Assembly: GCF_024181725.1 (NCBI RefSeq)
Contig: NZ_CP028908.1
Span: forward strand, 4,949,501-5,013,500
Length of the DNA stretch: 64,000 nucleotides
Direction of reading: 5' to 3'
Origin: Bradyrhizobium sp. WD16
Lineage (GTDB): Bacteria; Pseudomonadota; Alphaproteobacteria; Rhizobiales; Xanthobacteraceae
This document shows positions 1-8,391 of the stretch, one piece after another. A program made the position numbers and the translations under genes. Under the pieces are notes generated by a model. It ran no database searches. It was not told where the DNA came from and was given only the letters and a program-made list of their open reading frames with translations. Numbering within the stretch: the first letter of the stretch is position 1; each line of letters opens with the position of its first letter.

Positions 1-1
1 C

Positions 2-349
2 TCCATGCGTCGGCCTTCGCCGATGATTGCCACCAATACCACCCATTTGTTCACCGGGGGTGTTGCCGGCATTGTGATGGGCATCCAGCAGAATTTCACC
101 CTCGCCCCGGCCCATGCTCGCTTCAATCTGGTCCGCGACGTGCTGCTGTTCCTGTTCGGCCGCTATGACAAGGTGGTGCCGGCCGCTGCCGAACTGCCCC
201 CTGCGGCGCGTTCGCGGGCCGTTTCCAACATTCGCATTCCCGGACGCCCCGGCAGGCGGACCGCCGTGCCACATTGCCAGCCCATCCGTGGCATATTGGG
301 GCTCAGCGATTCGCCCCTTCCGGACCTCACCGGATCTGAAGAGTTCTGA
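2..349 (+). pseudogene. Decayed or 5'-truncated oxidase subunit I-like membrane protein fragment
   Basis: The frame is open to the left edge of the window and ends at a TGA seven bases before parE. Its first two thirds read like the small cbb3-oxidase-subunit-I-like membrane proteins of Bradyrhizobium relatives: a GIVMGI segment, then F-x-LAPAHA and a FLFG-x-Y-x-x-VVPAAAEL stretch. The usual heme-ligand-type motif HAHLNL reads HARFNL here and the following GW reads RD. After about residue 70 the sequence turns into Arg/Pro-rich text with no membrane segment. I infer a gene decaying by missense change, cut by the window edge. A diverged functional gene or chance similarity cannot be excluded. 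Confidence 0.42.
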
Positions 350-355
350 AGAGTT

Positions 356-2410
356 ATGTCCAAGCCGTTGAAATCAAACAAAAATGACAAAGGCGAAGAT
401 CTCTTCGCCGGTGCCCCCAAGGGCCGCGCTGCGCCGTCCCGCCCCGCCCCTCGCGCCAGCAGCGCCGAAGGCGGCTACACCGCGCGCGACATCGAAGTCC
501 TGGAAGGGCTGGAGCCGGTGCGGCGGCGGCCCGGCATGTATATCGGCGGCACCGACGAAAAGGCCCTGCATCATCTGTTCGCCGAGGTGATCGACAACTC
601 CATGGACGAGGCGCTGGCCGGCCACGCCACATTCATCGAGGTCGAACTCGGCAAGGATGGCTTCCTCACGGTGACCGACAATGGCCGTGGCATTCCGGTG
701 GACCCCCATCCGAAATTCCCCAAGAAGTCGGCGCTCGAAGTCATCATGTGCACGCTGCACTCCGGCGGCAAATTCGACTCCAAGGTCTACGAGACCTCCG
801 GCGGCCTCCACGGCGTCGGCGTGTCGGTGGTGAACGCGCTGTCGTCGCGCCTCGAGGTCGAAGTGGCGCGCGAGCAGCGGCTCTATCGCATGGTGTTCGA
901 GCGCGGCCACCCCAAGGGCAAGCTCGAGGAAGTCGGCAAGGTCCAGAACCGCCGCGGCACCACCATCCGCTTCAAGCCCGACACCGACATCTTCGGGGCC
1001 AAGGCGACGTTCAAGCCGCAGCGGCTGTTCAAGATGGCGCGCTCGAAGGCCTATCTGTTCGGCGGCGTCGAAATCCGCTGGCACTGCGACCCGGAACTGC
1101 TGCGTGGCGTCGAGGACGTGCCGTCCGAGGCGACCTTCCATTTTCCCGGTGGCCTGAAGGACTATCTCGTCGCGGCGATCCACGCCGATACCCTGGTCCA
1201 TCCCGACGTCTTTTCGGGCCGTTCGGGCCGTAACGGCTCCCACGGCGCCTGCGAATGGGCGGTGGCCTGGACCGCGGACGCCGACGGCTTCCTGTCCTCC
1301 TACTGCAACACGGTGCCCACCCCCGACGGCGGCACCCATGAATCGGGTCTGCGCAGCGCCCTGCTGCGCGGCCTGAAGGACCATGCCGAGCGTGTCGGCC
1401 AGAGCAAGCGCGCCGCCTCGATCACGTCGGAGGACGTCATGGTCGGCGCCGCGGTGATGCTCTCGGTGTTCGTGCGCGAGCCCGAATTCCAGGGCCAGAC
1501 CAAGGACCGCCTCGCGACGGCGGAGGCGCAACGCATCGTCGAGCAGGCCATCAAGGACCCGTTCGACCACTGGTTGTCGGGCAATCCGGTGCAGGCCAAT
1601 CGCCTGCTCGAATTCGTCATGGAACGCGCCGACGAGCGGCTGCGCCGCCGTCAGGAAAAGGAGATCTCGCGCAAGACCGCGGTCCGCAAGCTGCGGCTTC
1701 CGGGCAAGCTCGCCGATTGCACCGACACCGCCGCGGACGGCTCCGAAATCTTCATCGTCGAGGGCGATTCCGCCGGCGGCAGCGCCAAGCAGGCGCGCAA
1801 CCGCAAGACGCAGGCGATCCTGCCGCTGCGCGGCAAGATCCTCAACGTCGCCTCCGCCGGCCGCGACAAGCTCGCCAGCAATCAGCAGCTCGCCGACCTC
1901 GTCCAGGCGCTCGGTTGCGGCACCGGCGCGCAATATCGCGAGGAAGATCTGCGCTACGACCGCATCATCATCATGACCGACGCGGACGTCGACGGCGCTC
2001 ACATCGCCTCGCTGCTCATCACCTTCTTCTACCGGCAGATGCCGCGGCTGATCGATGAAGGCCACCTCTACCTTGCGGTGCCGCCGCTCTACCGGCTGTC
2101 CCACGGCGAAAAGACCTTCTACGCCCGCGACGACGCCCACAAGGACGAGATCCTGCGCGCGCAGTTCAAGGCCAATGCCAAGGTGGAGATCGGGCGGTTC
2201 AAAGGTCTCGGCGAGATGATGCCGAACCAGCTCAAGGAAACCACCATGGATCCGGCCAAGCGAATGCTGCTGCGCGTCGTGCTGCTGCCGGACGATCGCG
2301 AGGGCACCGCAAGTTCGATCGAGCGCCTGATGGGGACCAAGGCCGAAGCGCGCTTCGCCTTCATCTCCGAGCGGGCGGAATTCGCCAGCGAGGATATGCT
2401 CGACGTCTGA
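356..2410 (+). CDS. parE: DNA topoisomerase IV subunit B
   Basis: ATPase subunit of topoisomerase IV, which with ParC decatenates daughter chromosomes. The 684-residue length is normal for the family. The GHKL ATPase site is visible as EVIDNSMDEA (N box) near residue 80, DNGRGIP near 105 and SGGLHGVGVSVVNALS near 148. The TOPRIM domain starts with EGDSAGGSAKQ near residue 469, followed by LPLRGKILN and the metal-binding DADVDGAHI; RFKGLGEMMP lies near the C-terminus. The ATG follows a tandem TCTGAAGAG(T) repeat at 336-353 that can act as a purine-rich ribosome binding site. The protein lacks the extra C-terminal insertion typical of E. coli GyrB, which favours ParE over GyrB. A short basic linker (residues 3-35) precedes the ATPase domain. 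Confidence 0.96.
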   Translation: MSKPLKSNKNDKGEDLFAGAPKGRAAPSRPAPRASSAEGGYTARDIEVLEGLEPVRRRPGMYIGGTDEKALHHLFAEVIDNSMDEALAGHATFIEVELGKDGFLTVTDNGRGIPVDPHPKFPKKSALEVIMCTLHSGGKFDSKVYETSGGLHGVGVSVVNALSSRLEVEVAREQRLYRMVFERGHPKGKLEEVGKVQNRRGTTIRFKPDTDIFGAKATFKPQRLFKMARSKAYLFGGVEIRWHCDPELLRGVEDVPSEATFHFPGGLKDYLVAAIHADTLVHPDVFSGRSGRNGSHGACEWAVAWTADADGFLSSYCNTVPTPDGGTHESGLRSALLRGLKDHAERVGQSKRAASITSEDVMVGAAVMLSVFVREPEFQGQTKDRLATAEAQRIVEQAIKDPFDHWLSGNPVQANRLLEFVMERADERLRRRQEKEISRKTAVRKLRLPGKLADCTDTAADGSEIFIVEGDSAGGSAKQARNRKTQAILPLRGKILNVASAGRDKLASNQQLADLVQALGCGTGAQYREEDLRYDRIIIMTDADVDGAHIASLLITFFYRQMPRLIDEGHLYLAVPPLYRLSHGEKTFYARDDAHKDEILRAQFKANAKVEIGRFKGLGEMMPNQLKETTMDPAKRMLLRVVLLPDDREGTASSIERLMGTKAEARFAFISERAEFASEDMLDV

Positions 2411-2435
2411 CGATCGCCTGGAACAGGAGCCGCCG

Positions 2436-2639
2436 ATGCGCACCATCCGCCTCGCCCTTGGCCTCTTGCTCCTCGGCGTCTTGCTCCTCGTCATCGGCCT
2501 CATCTGGATCGGTCAGGGCACCGGCACTTTTCCCTACCCTGCCGCCAGCTTCATGATCCGGCAGATGCAGTGGGCGTGGATCGGCGGCGCCGTCGCGCTG
2601 GTCGGGTTGGTGCTCGTGGTGCTGTCGCGGCGGCGGTGA
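2436..2639 (+). CDS. Small two-helix membrane protein
   Basis: A 67-residue protein with two predicted membrane segments, about residues 7-27 (Leu/Val-rich) and 46-63, joined by a short GQGTGTFPYPAASF loop and ending in three arginines. It starts 25 bases after the parE stop with AGGAG seven bases upstream of the ATG, so it is probably translated from the parE transcript. The GQGTGTFPYPAxSFM loop looks familiar from small conserved proteins of Bradyrhizobiaceae. No function is known to me. The positive-inside rule suggests a hairpin with both ends in the cytoplasm. Confidence 0.7.
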   Translation: MRTIRLALGLLLLGVLLLVIGLIWIGQGTGTFPYPAASFMIRQMQWAWIGGAVALVGLVLVVLSRRR

Positions 2640-3015
2640 GACGCCCCTGCTCGGAGGTGCAGCTGATAGCCGCCGGCCTTCCGGGAGCGCTTCGGCTCGA
2701 TCCGCCGCGGCTCAAGGAACGGACGCCTGCTCATCGTCGGTGCAGAAGCCGCCGGAGTGACCCGGCGGAGCGCGGCAAAACGCGGTTTTCGGCCGTAATC
2801 ATTAAGGTTTTTGGCCGTTGTCATCGTATCCCGCATTGACTTTGGCCAATTCGTCCCTATCTTCCGGCCACAAGCGGCCGGTCTCGACACGCGAAATCCC
2901 GAATAGCCGCCTGCCTGCGTATTCCCACTCCCCGTGCCTTTAGAGCGTGCCGTTCCGGGGCTGAACGCGGCAGATTTTCCCGAGAATCCGAACGGCGGTT
3001 TCGACTCGAGGCTCA
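2640..3015. other. Intergenic region upstream of the RNA helicase
   Basis: 376 bases without a convincing gene. The right half is less G+C-rich around 2785-2870 and probably holds the rhlE promoter and leader. I see no clear terminator, riboswitch or repeat. Confidence 0.5.
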
Positions 3016-4509
3016 ATGTCTTTTTCCAATCTCGGACTGTCCGACAAGGTGGTCGCCGCCGTCGCGAACGCCGGTTACACCACCCCCACCCCGATCCAGG
3101 CCCAGGCCATTCCTCACGTTCTCGCCCATCGCGACGTGCTCGGCATTGCCCAGACCGGTACCGGCAAGACCGCTGCCTTCGTGCTGCCGATGCTCACGCT
3201 GCTCGAGAAAGGCCGCGCCCGCGCTCGCATGCCGCGAACCCTGATCCTCGAGCCGACCCGCGAGCTGGCGGCCCAGGTCAAGGAGAACTTCGACAAATAC
3301 GGCGCCGGCCAGAAGCTCAACGTCGCTCTCCTGATCGGCGGCATGTCCTTCGACGATCAGGACGCCAAGCTGATGCGCGGCGTGGACGTGCTGATCGCCA
3401 CACCGGGTCGTCTGCTCGACCACTCCGAACGCGGCAAGCTGCTGCTCACCGGGGTCGAACTGCTGGTGATCGATGAAGCCGACCGCATGCTGGACATGGG
3501 CTTCATTCCGGATATCGAGCGCATCTGCAAGCTCGTCCCCTTCACCCGGCAGACGCTGTTCTTCACGGCGACCATGCCCAACGAAATCCGCCGGATCACC
3601 GAGGCCTTCCTGCACAATCCGGTCCGCGTCGAAGTCTCCAAGCCGGCCTCGACCGCCGTCACCGTCAGCCAGTCGCTTGCCACCTGCGGCCGCGAACCCC
3701 ATGAGAAGCGTGAGATGCTGCGCCATCTCATTCGCTCGGCCCAGGATCTCAAGAACGCGATCATCTTCTGCAACCGCAAGCGCGACGTGGCGCTGCTGCA
3801 CCGCTCCCTGCAAAAGCACGGCTTTGCCGCCGTCGCCCTCCATGGCGACATGGAACAGTCGGCGCGGATGGCAGCTCTCGACCAGTTCCGCAAGGGCGAG
3901 ATGCCGCTTCTGGTCGCCTCTGACGTCGCCGCCCGCGGTCTCGACATTCCCGAGGTCAGTCACGTCTTCAACTTCGACGTGCCCCACCACCCCGACGACT
4001 ACGTCCACCGCATCGGCCGCACCGGCCGCGCCGGTCGCCTCGGCACCGCCATCTCCATCGTCACCTCGGCCGACGCCAAATCCGTCACGGCAATCGAAAA
4101 GCTGATCGGTCAGGACATTCCGCGGGTCGATGTCGGCTTCGCGCCGTCGGCCCAACCGAGCGACGAGGGCGCCGGCGAGCGCAGCCATCGCGACGCCAAA
4201 CCGCGCCGCGAAGGCCGGCGGGGCCGCAACGGCGGCCGTGCCGAGAAAGGTCACGAGCCGAGACCGGAATCCAGAACCGAGTCGCGATCGGAGCCGAGGT
4301 CGGAGCCGAGGTCGGCGGCCAAATCCGAGCCCGCCGGCCGCAAGGGCCGGGATCAGCATCGTGGCGAACGCAGCGCGCCCCCTGCAGCGCAGCAACCGCC
4401 CTCGATCGGGCGACCGGCGCCGCGCGTGCAGCGCGATGCGGCCGCCGAGCCTGGCGACCACTCCCACCTTCCGGCCTTCCTGTTGCGACCGGTCCGCGCC
4501 AGGATTTAA
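3016..4509 (+). CDS. rhlE: DEAD-box ATP-dependent RNA helicase, RhlE type
   Basis: RNA duplex-unwinding helicase used in RNA turnover, ribosome assembly and cold adaptation. All DEAD-box motifs are present in order: Q motif TPIQAQAIP, motif I AQTGTGKT, Ia PTRELA, Ib TPGR, II DEAD (VIDEADRMLDMGF), III in the diverged form TAT (FFTATMPNE), IV IIFCNRKRD, then HGDMEQ, V ASDVAARGLDIP and VI HRIGRTGRAGR. The helicase core ends near residue 370. The remaining 125 residues are a disordered basic tail rich in Arg, Ser, Glu and Gly, with an ESRTESRSEPRSEPRS stretch encoded by short tandem repeats (about 4262-4315). Tails of this type usually recruit RNA or degradosome partners. Located upstream of, and in the same direction as, the diguanylate cyclase gene. 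Confidence 0.93.
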   Translation: MSFSNLGLSDKVVAAVANAGYTTPTPIQAQAIPHVLAHRDVLGIAQTGTGKTAAFVLPMLTLLEKGRARARMPRTLILEPTRELAAQVKENFDKYGAGQKLNVALLIGGMSFDDQDAKLMRGVDVLIATPGRLLDHSERGKLLLTGVELLVIDEADRMLDMGFIPDIERICKLVPFTRQTLFFTATMPNEIRRITEAFLHNPVRVEVSKPASTAVTVSQSLATCGREPHEKREMLRHLIRSAQDLKNAIIFCNRKRDVALLHRSLQKHGFAAVALHGDMEQSARMAALDQFRKGEMPLLVASDVAARGLDIPEVSHVFNFDVPHHPDDYVHRIGRTGRAGRLGTAISIVTSADAKSVTAIEKLIGQDIPRVDVGFAPSAQPSDEGAGERSHRDAKPRREGRRGRNGGRAEKGHEPRPESRTESRSEPRSEPRSAAKSEPAGRKGRDQHRGERSAPPAAQQPPSIGRPAPRVQRDAAAEPGDHSHLPAFLLRPVRARI

Positions 4510-4603
4510 CGCCCCGTTCACTCTCCTGACGTAGCGTTCGCACTGTTCGTTATTGTATATTGGAGATCGGCGGGTAGCGCAGCCCGCCGTTGGGGATATT
4601 GCC

Positions 4604-5671
4604 GTGATCGGGCTGGTCGACGAGCATCAACGCACCCTCGCGTTCGCCGAGGTTGCCCTGGGCCAAATCAGGTCGCTGCGGCAATCGGCCGTCCCGCGCA
4701 ATTATGAGATCTGGTACGTCTACGCCACGGGCTACAACGCGGCGTTGAACAAGATCATCAACGAGACGCTGGCCCGCCAGGGCCGCCTCTCCGAATCCGA
4801 TCTCGACCAGATCTACGAAACCTACCTGTCGCAACTGCGCACCTCGGACCGAATCGACAAGGTCGGTGCGCGGGTCATCAACGAAATCGACGAGGTCATG
4901 AACCTCGTGACCGACGCGCTGGGCCTGACCAAGGCCCTGGGCAACGAACTCGACGGCGCCACCGCACGCCTCGTCGGCGCGCGCGACCGCGATGCGGTGA
5001 TGCACGTCGTCAACTCCCTGGTGAAGACGACGCTCGAGATGCGGGAGAGCAACCGCATGCTGGAAGCCCGGCTGGTCAACGCCAAGCAGGAGATCGGCAA
5101 TCTCCAGGCGAGCCTCGAGGCGATTCGCGCCGAGACCCTGACCGACCCCCTCACCGGCCTCGGCAACCGCAAATATTTCGATCGCGCCATCGACGATGCG
5201 GTCGAGCAGGCCCTCGCCAACGGCGAGCCGCTGTCGCTGATGATGTTCGACATCGACCACTTCAAGTCGTTCAACGACAATTACGGCCATCTCACCGGCG
5301 ACCAGGTGCTGCGCCTCGTGGCGATGTCGTTGAAGGCGACGATCAAGGGCCAGGACATCACGGCGCGCTATGGCGGCGAGGAGTTCGCCGTGGTGCTGCC
5401 CAACACCGCGCTGCGCCAGGCGCTCACGGTCGCCGACCATATCCGGCGTGCCGTCATGTCGAAGGAACTCAAGAAAAAGTCGACCGGCGAGATCCTCGGA
5501 CGCGTCACCATCTCGGTCGGCGTCTCGATGCTGCAGAATGGCGACGACACCCGCTCGTTGATCGAGCGCGCCGATGCCTGTCTCTATGCCGCCAAGCGCA
5601 ACGGCCGCAATCGCGTGGTCTGCGAAGCCGATCCGGAATATTGTCCGAACGATCACATTCAGGTCGCCTGA
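4604..5671 (+). CDS. Diguanylate cyclase (GGDEF) with alphaproteobacterial N-terminal domain
   Basis: Synthesises cyclic di-GMP from two GTP. An N-terminal helical region of about 175 residues (begins HQRTLAFAEVALGQI, ends in a coiled coil) has no named domain that I recognise but resembles a conserved N-terminal region of rhizobial GGDEF proteins. The C-terminal GGDEF domain shows DPLTGLGNRKYFD, FDIDHFKSFND-x-YGH and the active-site YGGEEF. The product inhibition site that should read R-x-x-D ahead of GGEEF reads K-G-Q-D, so feedback control may be weakened. I chose the GTG at 4604 because a GGGG run lies eight bases before it. A TTG at 4553 in the same frame would add 17 residues but has no ribosome binding site. 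No membrane segment, so a cytoplasmic enzyme. Confidence 0.88.
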   Translation: MIGLVDEHQRTLAFAEVALGQIRSLRQSAVPRNYEIWYVYATGYNAALNKIINETLARQGRLSESDLDQIYETYLSQLRTSDRIDKVGARVINEIDEVMNLVTDALGLTKALGNELDGATARLVGARDRDAVMHVVNSLVKTTLEMRESNRMLEARLVNAKQEIGNLQASLEAIRAETLTDPLTGLGNRKYFDRAIDDAVEQALANGEPLSLMMFDIDHFKSFNDNYGHLTGDQVLRLVAMSLKATIKGQDITARYGGEEFAVVLPNTALRQALTVADHIRRAVMSKELKKKSTGEILGRVTISVGVSMLQNGDDTRSLIERADACLYAAKRNGRNRVVCEADPEYCPNDHIQVA

Positions 5672-5706
5672 GCCTGGCGGGCCGCATCCGTCGAGGTCGG
5701 CAGCTC

Positions 5707-6213
5707 TCAGCGCCGCGACGTTTTCCGTCGGCGTTTCGCCGCCGGCTTGGCGCGTGCCGTCCGACCTGGCCTGGTCGCTTTCCTGGATTTCGGTGATGCC
5801 TTGCTCGCCGTCGACTTCGCGCGCGACGATGCCGTAGCCCCGGCCCGCTCCGCGCCGGACGCGCCGCTGCGCGACCGCGGCTTGCGGGGCTTGGCCAGCG
5901 CCGCGCGTTCGGCAGCCGCCATCGCGGTGCGTGCCCATCGCGCAAGCTCACCCGGATCGTCATAGAGCCGCTCCGGCAATTGCCAATAGGAGCGCACCGT
6001 CACGGTCTTGGCCCGGGTCTGATAGGCGAAGGGCGTGCAGCCCTCCTGTTCGAAATCGGGAATGCTGGCGTCGTCGGCGCGCAGATAGAGGCCGCCGCGC
6101 AGCGCCAGCGCGAAGTTCGTCCCGTCCGCGGAAATGCCGTAGCCGCTGAACATCCGGCGGATGCTCACGGGTCCGAATTCGGCAAACAGGTCGATAAGGA
6201 AGTCGCGGTCCAT
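5707..6213 (-). CDS. TfoX N-terminal domain protein with basic tail
   Basis: Starts MDRDFLIDLFAEFGPV, the usual opening of TfoX/Sxy N-terminal domain proteins, followed by RRMFSGYGI and a YLRAD segment; the domain fills residues 1-100. In gammaproteobacteria Sxy activates competence genes with CRP, but here the role is unknown. Residues 105-168 form a tail of Ala, Lys, Arg, Ser and Pro resembling histone H1, suggesting DNA or nucleic-acid binding. It is the last gene of the suf run, 70 bases after sufA, and may be co-transcribed. The ATG at 6213 fits the family start; an in-frame ATG at 6240 would add only nine residues. Confidence 0.8.
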   Translation of the reverse strand: MDRDFLIDLFAEFGPVSIRRMFSGYGISADGTNFALALRGGLYLRADDASIPDFEQEGCTPFAYQTRAKTVTVRSYWQLPERLYDDPGELARWARTAMAAAERAALAKPRKPRSRSGASGAERAGATASSRAKSTASKASPKSRKATRPGRTARAKPAAKRRRKTSRR

Positions 6214-6283
6214 GCGCGGCGCCCCGGAAAACGGCCGCATGTCAGCAGAACGGCCGCGGCGGCGCAACCTGGATGAGGCGCCC

Positions 6284-6691
6284 TCAGGCCGGCAATTTGG
6301 CCGGCGTGAGCTGGACGGATTCGCCGCAGCCGCAGGCGCCGGTCTGGTTCGGATTGTTGAAGACGAACTGGGCGGACAACTTGTCCACCTTGAAGTCCAT
6401 CTCCGTGCCGAGCAGGAAGAGCACCGCCTTGGGATCGACCAGGATGCGCACGCCCTTGTCCTCGACGACCTCGTCGGTCGGCTTGATGTCGTCGGCGTAT
6501 TCGACGGTGTAGGACATGCCGGCGCAACCGCCGTTCTTGACCCCGACGCGCAGCCCGACGATCTCCGAACCGGCTCGGGAGGCAAGCTCGCGCACCCGCG
6601 CGGCGGCAGCCTCGGTCAGGCGCATCACCTGGGGCCGCGGGCGCGGTGCCGGTCGTCCGGAAGGTCCAGAATTCGGAATCATATTGGTCAT
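6284..6691 (-). CDS. sufA: A-type Fe-S carrier protein (SufA/IscA/ErpA family)
   Basis: Carrier that receives [2Fe-2S] or [4Fe-4S] clusters from the SufBCD scaffold and passes them to target proteins. The three conserved cysteines are present: Cys56 in NGGCAGMSY and Cys120/Cys122 in GACGCGES at the C-terminus. The 135-residue length includes a Pro/Arg-rich N-terminal extension of about 20 residues before the HesB-like domain. It follows sufT in the same direction with a 63-base gap, the normal place for this gene in rhizobial suf operons. Confidence 0.92.
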   Translation of the reverse strand: MTNMIPNSGPSGRPAPRPRPQVMRLTEAAAARVRELASRAGSEIVGLRVGVKNGGCAGMSYTVEYADDIKPTDEVVEDKGVRILVDPKAVLFLLGTEMDFKVDKLSAQFVFNNPNQTGACGCGESVQLTPAKLPA

Positions 6692-6754
6692 TTGGTCGCG
6701 ACCTCGGATATTTCAATGGCGCCGCGGCGACCCGCGGCCGTCACGCAAACCACG

Positions 6755-7153
6755 TCACCACATGTTGAGAACGAGCCTGGCCTCGTCGGACATCCGCTCG
6801 GGCGACCAGGCCGGTTCCCAGACGATACTCACGTTCACCGCGCCCACCCCGGGCACGCTGGCGACGGCATTCTCCACCATGGTCGGCAGTTCGGCCGCCG
6901 CCGGGCAGTTCGGCGTCGTCAGGGTCATCTCGACGCCGACCGCGCGGTCGTCGCCGATATCGACCTTGTAGATCAGGCCAAGCTCGTAGATGTCGGCCGG
7001 GATCTCCGGATCGTAGACCGTCTTCAGCGCCGCCACGATGTCCCGCCCCAGCCGCTCGGTTTCCTCCGGCGGCAGCACTGAGGTGGTGTCGACGTGGTTG
7101 GGCGCCGCCGTGGGCGCCGTCACCGTATCGAGGACCTGACCCGCGTCATTCAT
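6755..7153 (-). CDS. sufT: SUF system Fe-S assembly protein SufT (DUF59/MIP18 family)
   Basis: DUF59 protein of 132 residues that helps Fe-S cluster maturation. The family signature is clear: ALKTVYDPEIP-x-x-IYELGL, then MTLTTPNCPAA with its conserved cysteine, and a C-terminal VWEPAWSPERMSDEAR. The first 30 residues are a variable, Thr/Ala-rich lead. Its ATG overlaps the stop codon of sufS by four bases (ATGA), so translation is probably coupled. Found between sufS and sufA, which supports the assignment. Confidence 0.93.
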   Translation of the reverse strand: MNDAGQVLDTVTAPTAAPNHVDTTSVLPPEETERLGRDIVAALKTVYDPEIPADIYELGLIYKVDIGDDRAVGVEMTLTTPNCPAAAELPTMVENAVASVPGVGAVNVSIVWEPAWSPERMSDEARLVLNMW

Positions 7154-8391
7154 GCAAACATGTCCTGTGCCTTGATCAAAGCCTGCGCGAGGGCATCGAT
7201 TTCTTCACGGGTATTATACATGGCAAACGACGCCCGGCAGGTGGCCGTCACCTGGAAACGTTCCAGAAGCGGCATCGCGCAGTGGGTTCCGGCGCGCACC
7301 GCAATGCCGGACCGGTCGATGATGGTGGCGATATCGTGGGGATGGGCGCCCTTCATCTCGAACGAGACGACGCTGCCCTTCTCCCTGGCGTTGCCGATGA
7401 TGCGCAGCGAATTGATCTCGCCGAGCCGTCCATGGGCATAGCGCGTCAGTTCGCGCTCGTGGGCGGCGATTCGGTCCTTGCCGATGGAATTGACGTAATC
7501 GATCGCGGCACCGAGCCCGATCGCCTCGACGATCGGCGGCGTGCCGGCCTCGAAACGATGCGGCGGTTCGCCATAGGTCACCCAGTCACGGGTCACCTCG
7601 CGGATCATTTCGCCGCCGCCGTTGTAGGGGCGCATGGCGGCAAGCAGCTCATGCTTGCCGTAGAGCACGCCGATGCCGGTCGGACCGTAGACCTTGTGGC
7701 CGGTGAAGACGTAGAAGTCGGCGTCGAGATCCTGAACGTCGATCGCAAGATGCACGGCGGCCTGGCTGCCGTCCACCAGCACCGGAATGCCGCGGTCATG
7801 GGCGAGACGGACCACCTCTTTGACCGGAACGATGGTCCCGAGCAAGTTGGACATCTGGGTGATGGCGACGAGCTTGGTCCGCGACGACAGCAGCTTTGCG
7901 AACTCGTCGAGCAGGAAATTGCCGTCGTCGTCGACCGGCGCCCACTTGATCACCGCGCGCTGGCGCTCGCGCAGGAAATGCCAGGGCACGATGTTGGAGT
8001 GGTGCTCCATGATCGAGAGCACGATCTCGTCGCCCTCGCCGATATTCGGCGCGCCGTATGACGAGGCCACCAGATTGATGGCCTCGGTGGCGTTGCGCGT
8101 GAAGACGATCTCCTCGTTGCGTCGCGCATTGAGAAAGCGCGCGACGCGCTCGCGGCCGCCCTCGTAGCCCTCGGTCGCGGCGTTGGCGAGGTAGTGCAGG
8201 CCGCGATGCACATTGGCATATTCGGTCGTGTAGGCCCTCGTCATACGCTCGAGCACGGCCTGCGGCTTCTGCGCCGAGGCCGCATTATCGAGATAGACGA
8301 GCGGCTTGCCGTAGACCTTCAGCGCCAGCGCCGGAAAGTCGGCGCGCAGCCGCGATACATCGTAGGATCCGTTGGCGACAGCTGGGTGCAT
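7150..8391 (-). CDS. sufS: Cysteine desulfurase SufS (group II)
   Basis: PLP enzyme that takes sulfur from cysteine for SufBCD. The 413-residue length is typical. The PLP lysine sits in FTGHKVYGPTGIG and the active cysteine in RAGTHCAMPLLERF, the group II form with a short loop; ATEAINLVA and DGSQAAVH match cofactor-binding segments. Its ATG overlaps the sufD stop codon by one base (TGATG on the coding strand) and its own stop overlaps the sufT start, so the three are read as one message. A second, group I desulfurase lies at the head of the same run. Confidence 0.95.
   Translation of the reverse strand: MHPAVANGSYDVSRLRADFPALALKVYGKPLVYLDNAASAQKPQAVLERMTRAYTTEYANVHRGLHYLANAATEGYEGGRERVARFLNARRNEEIVFTRNATEAINLVASSYGAPNIGEGDEIVLSIMEHHSNIVPWHFLRERQRAVIKWAPVDDDGNFLLDEFAKLLSSRTKLVAITQMSNLLGTIVPVKEVVRLAHDRGIPVLVDGSQAAVHLAIDVQDLDADFYVFTGHKVYGPTGIGVLYGKHELLAAMRPYNGGGEMIREVTRDWVTYGEPPHRFEAGTPPIVEAIGLGAAIDYVNSIGKDRIAAHERELTRYAHGRLGEINSLRIIGNAREKGSVVSFEMKGAHPHDIATIIDRSGIAVRAGTHCAMPLLERFQVTATCRASFAMYNTREEIDALAQALIKAQDMFA

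Noticed and set aside
374-2503. Long open frame of about 709 codons antisense to parE
   Set aside because: Mirror of a well-supported gene; high G+C at third positions keeps the opposite strand open. No protein family pattern.
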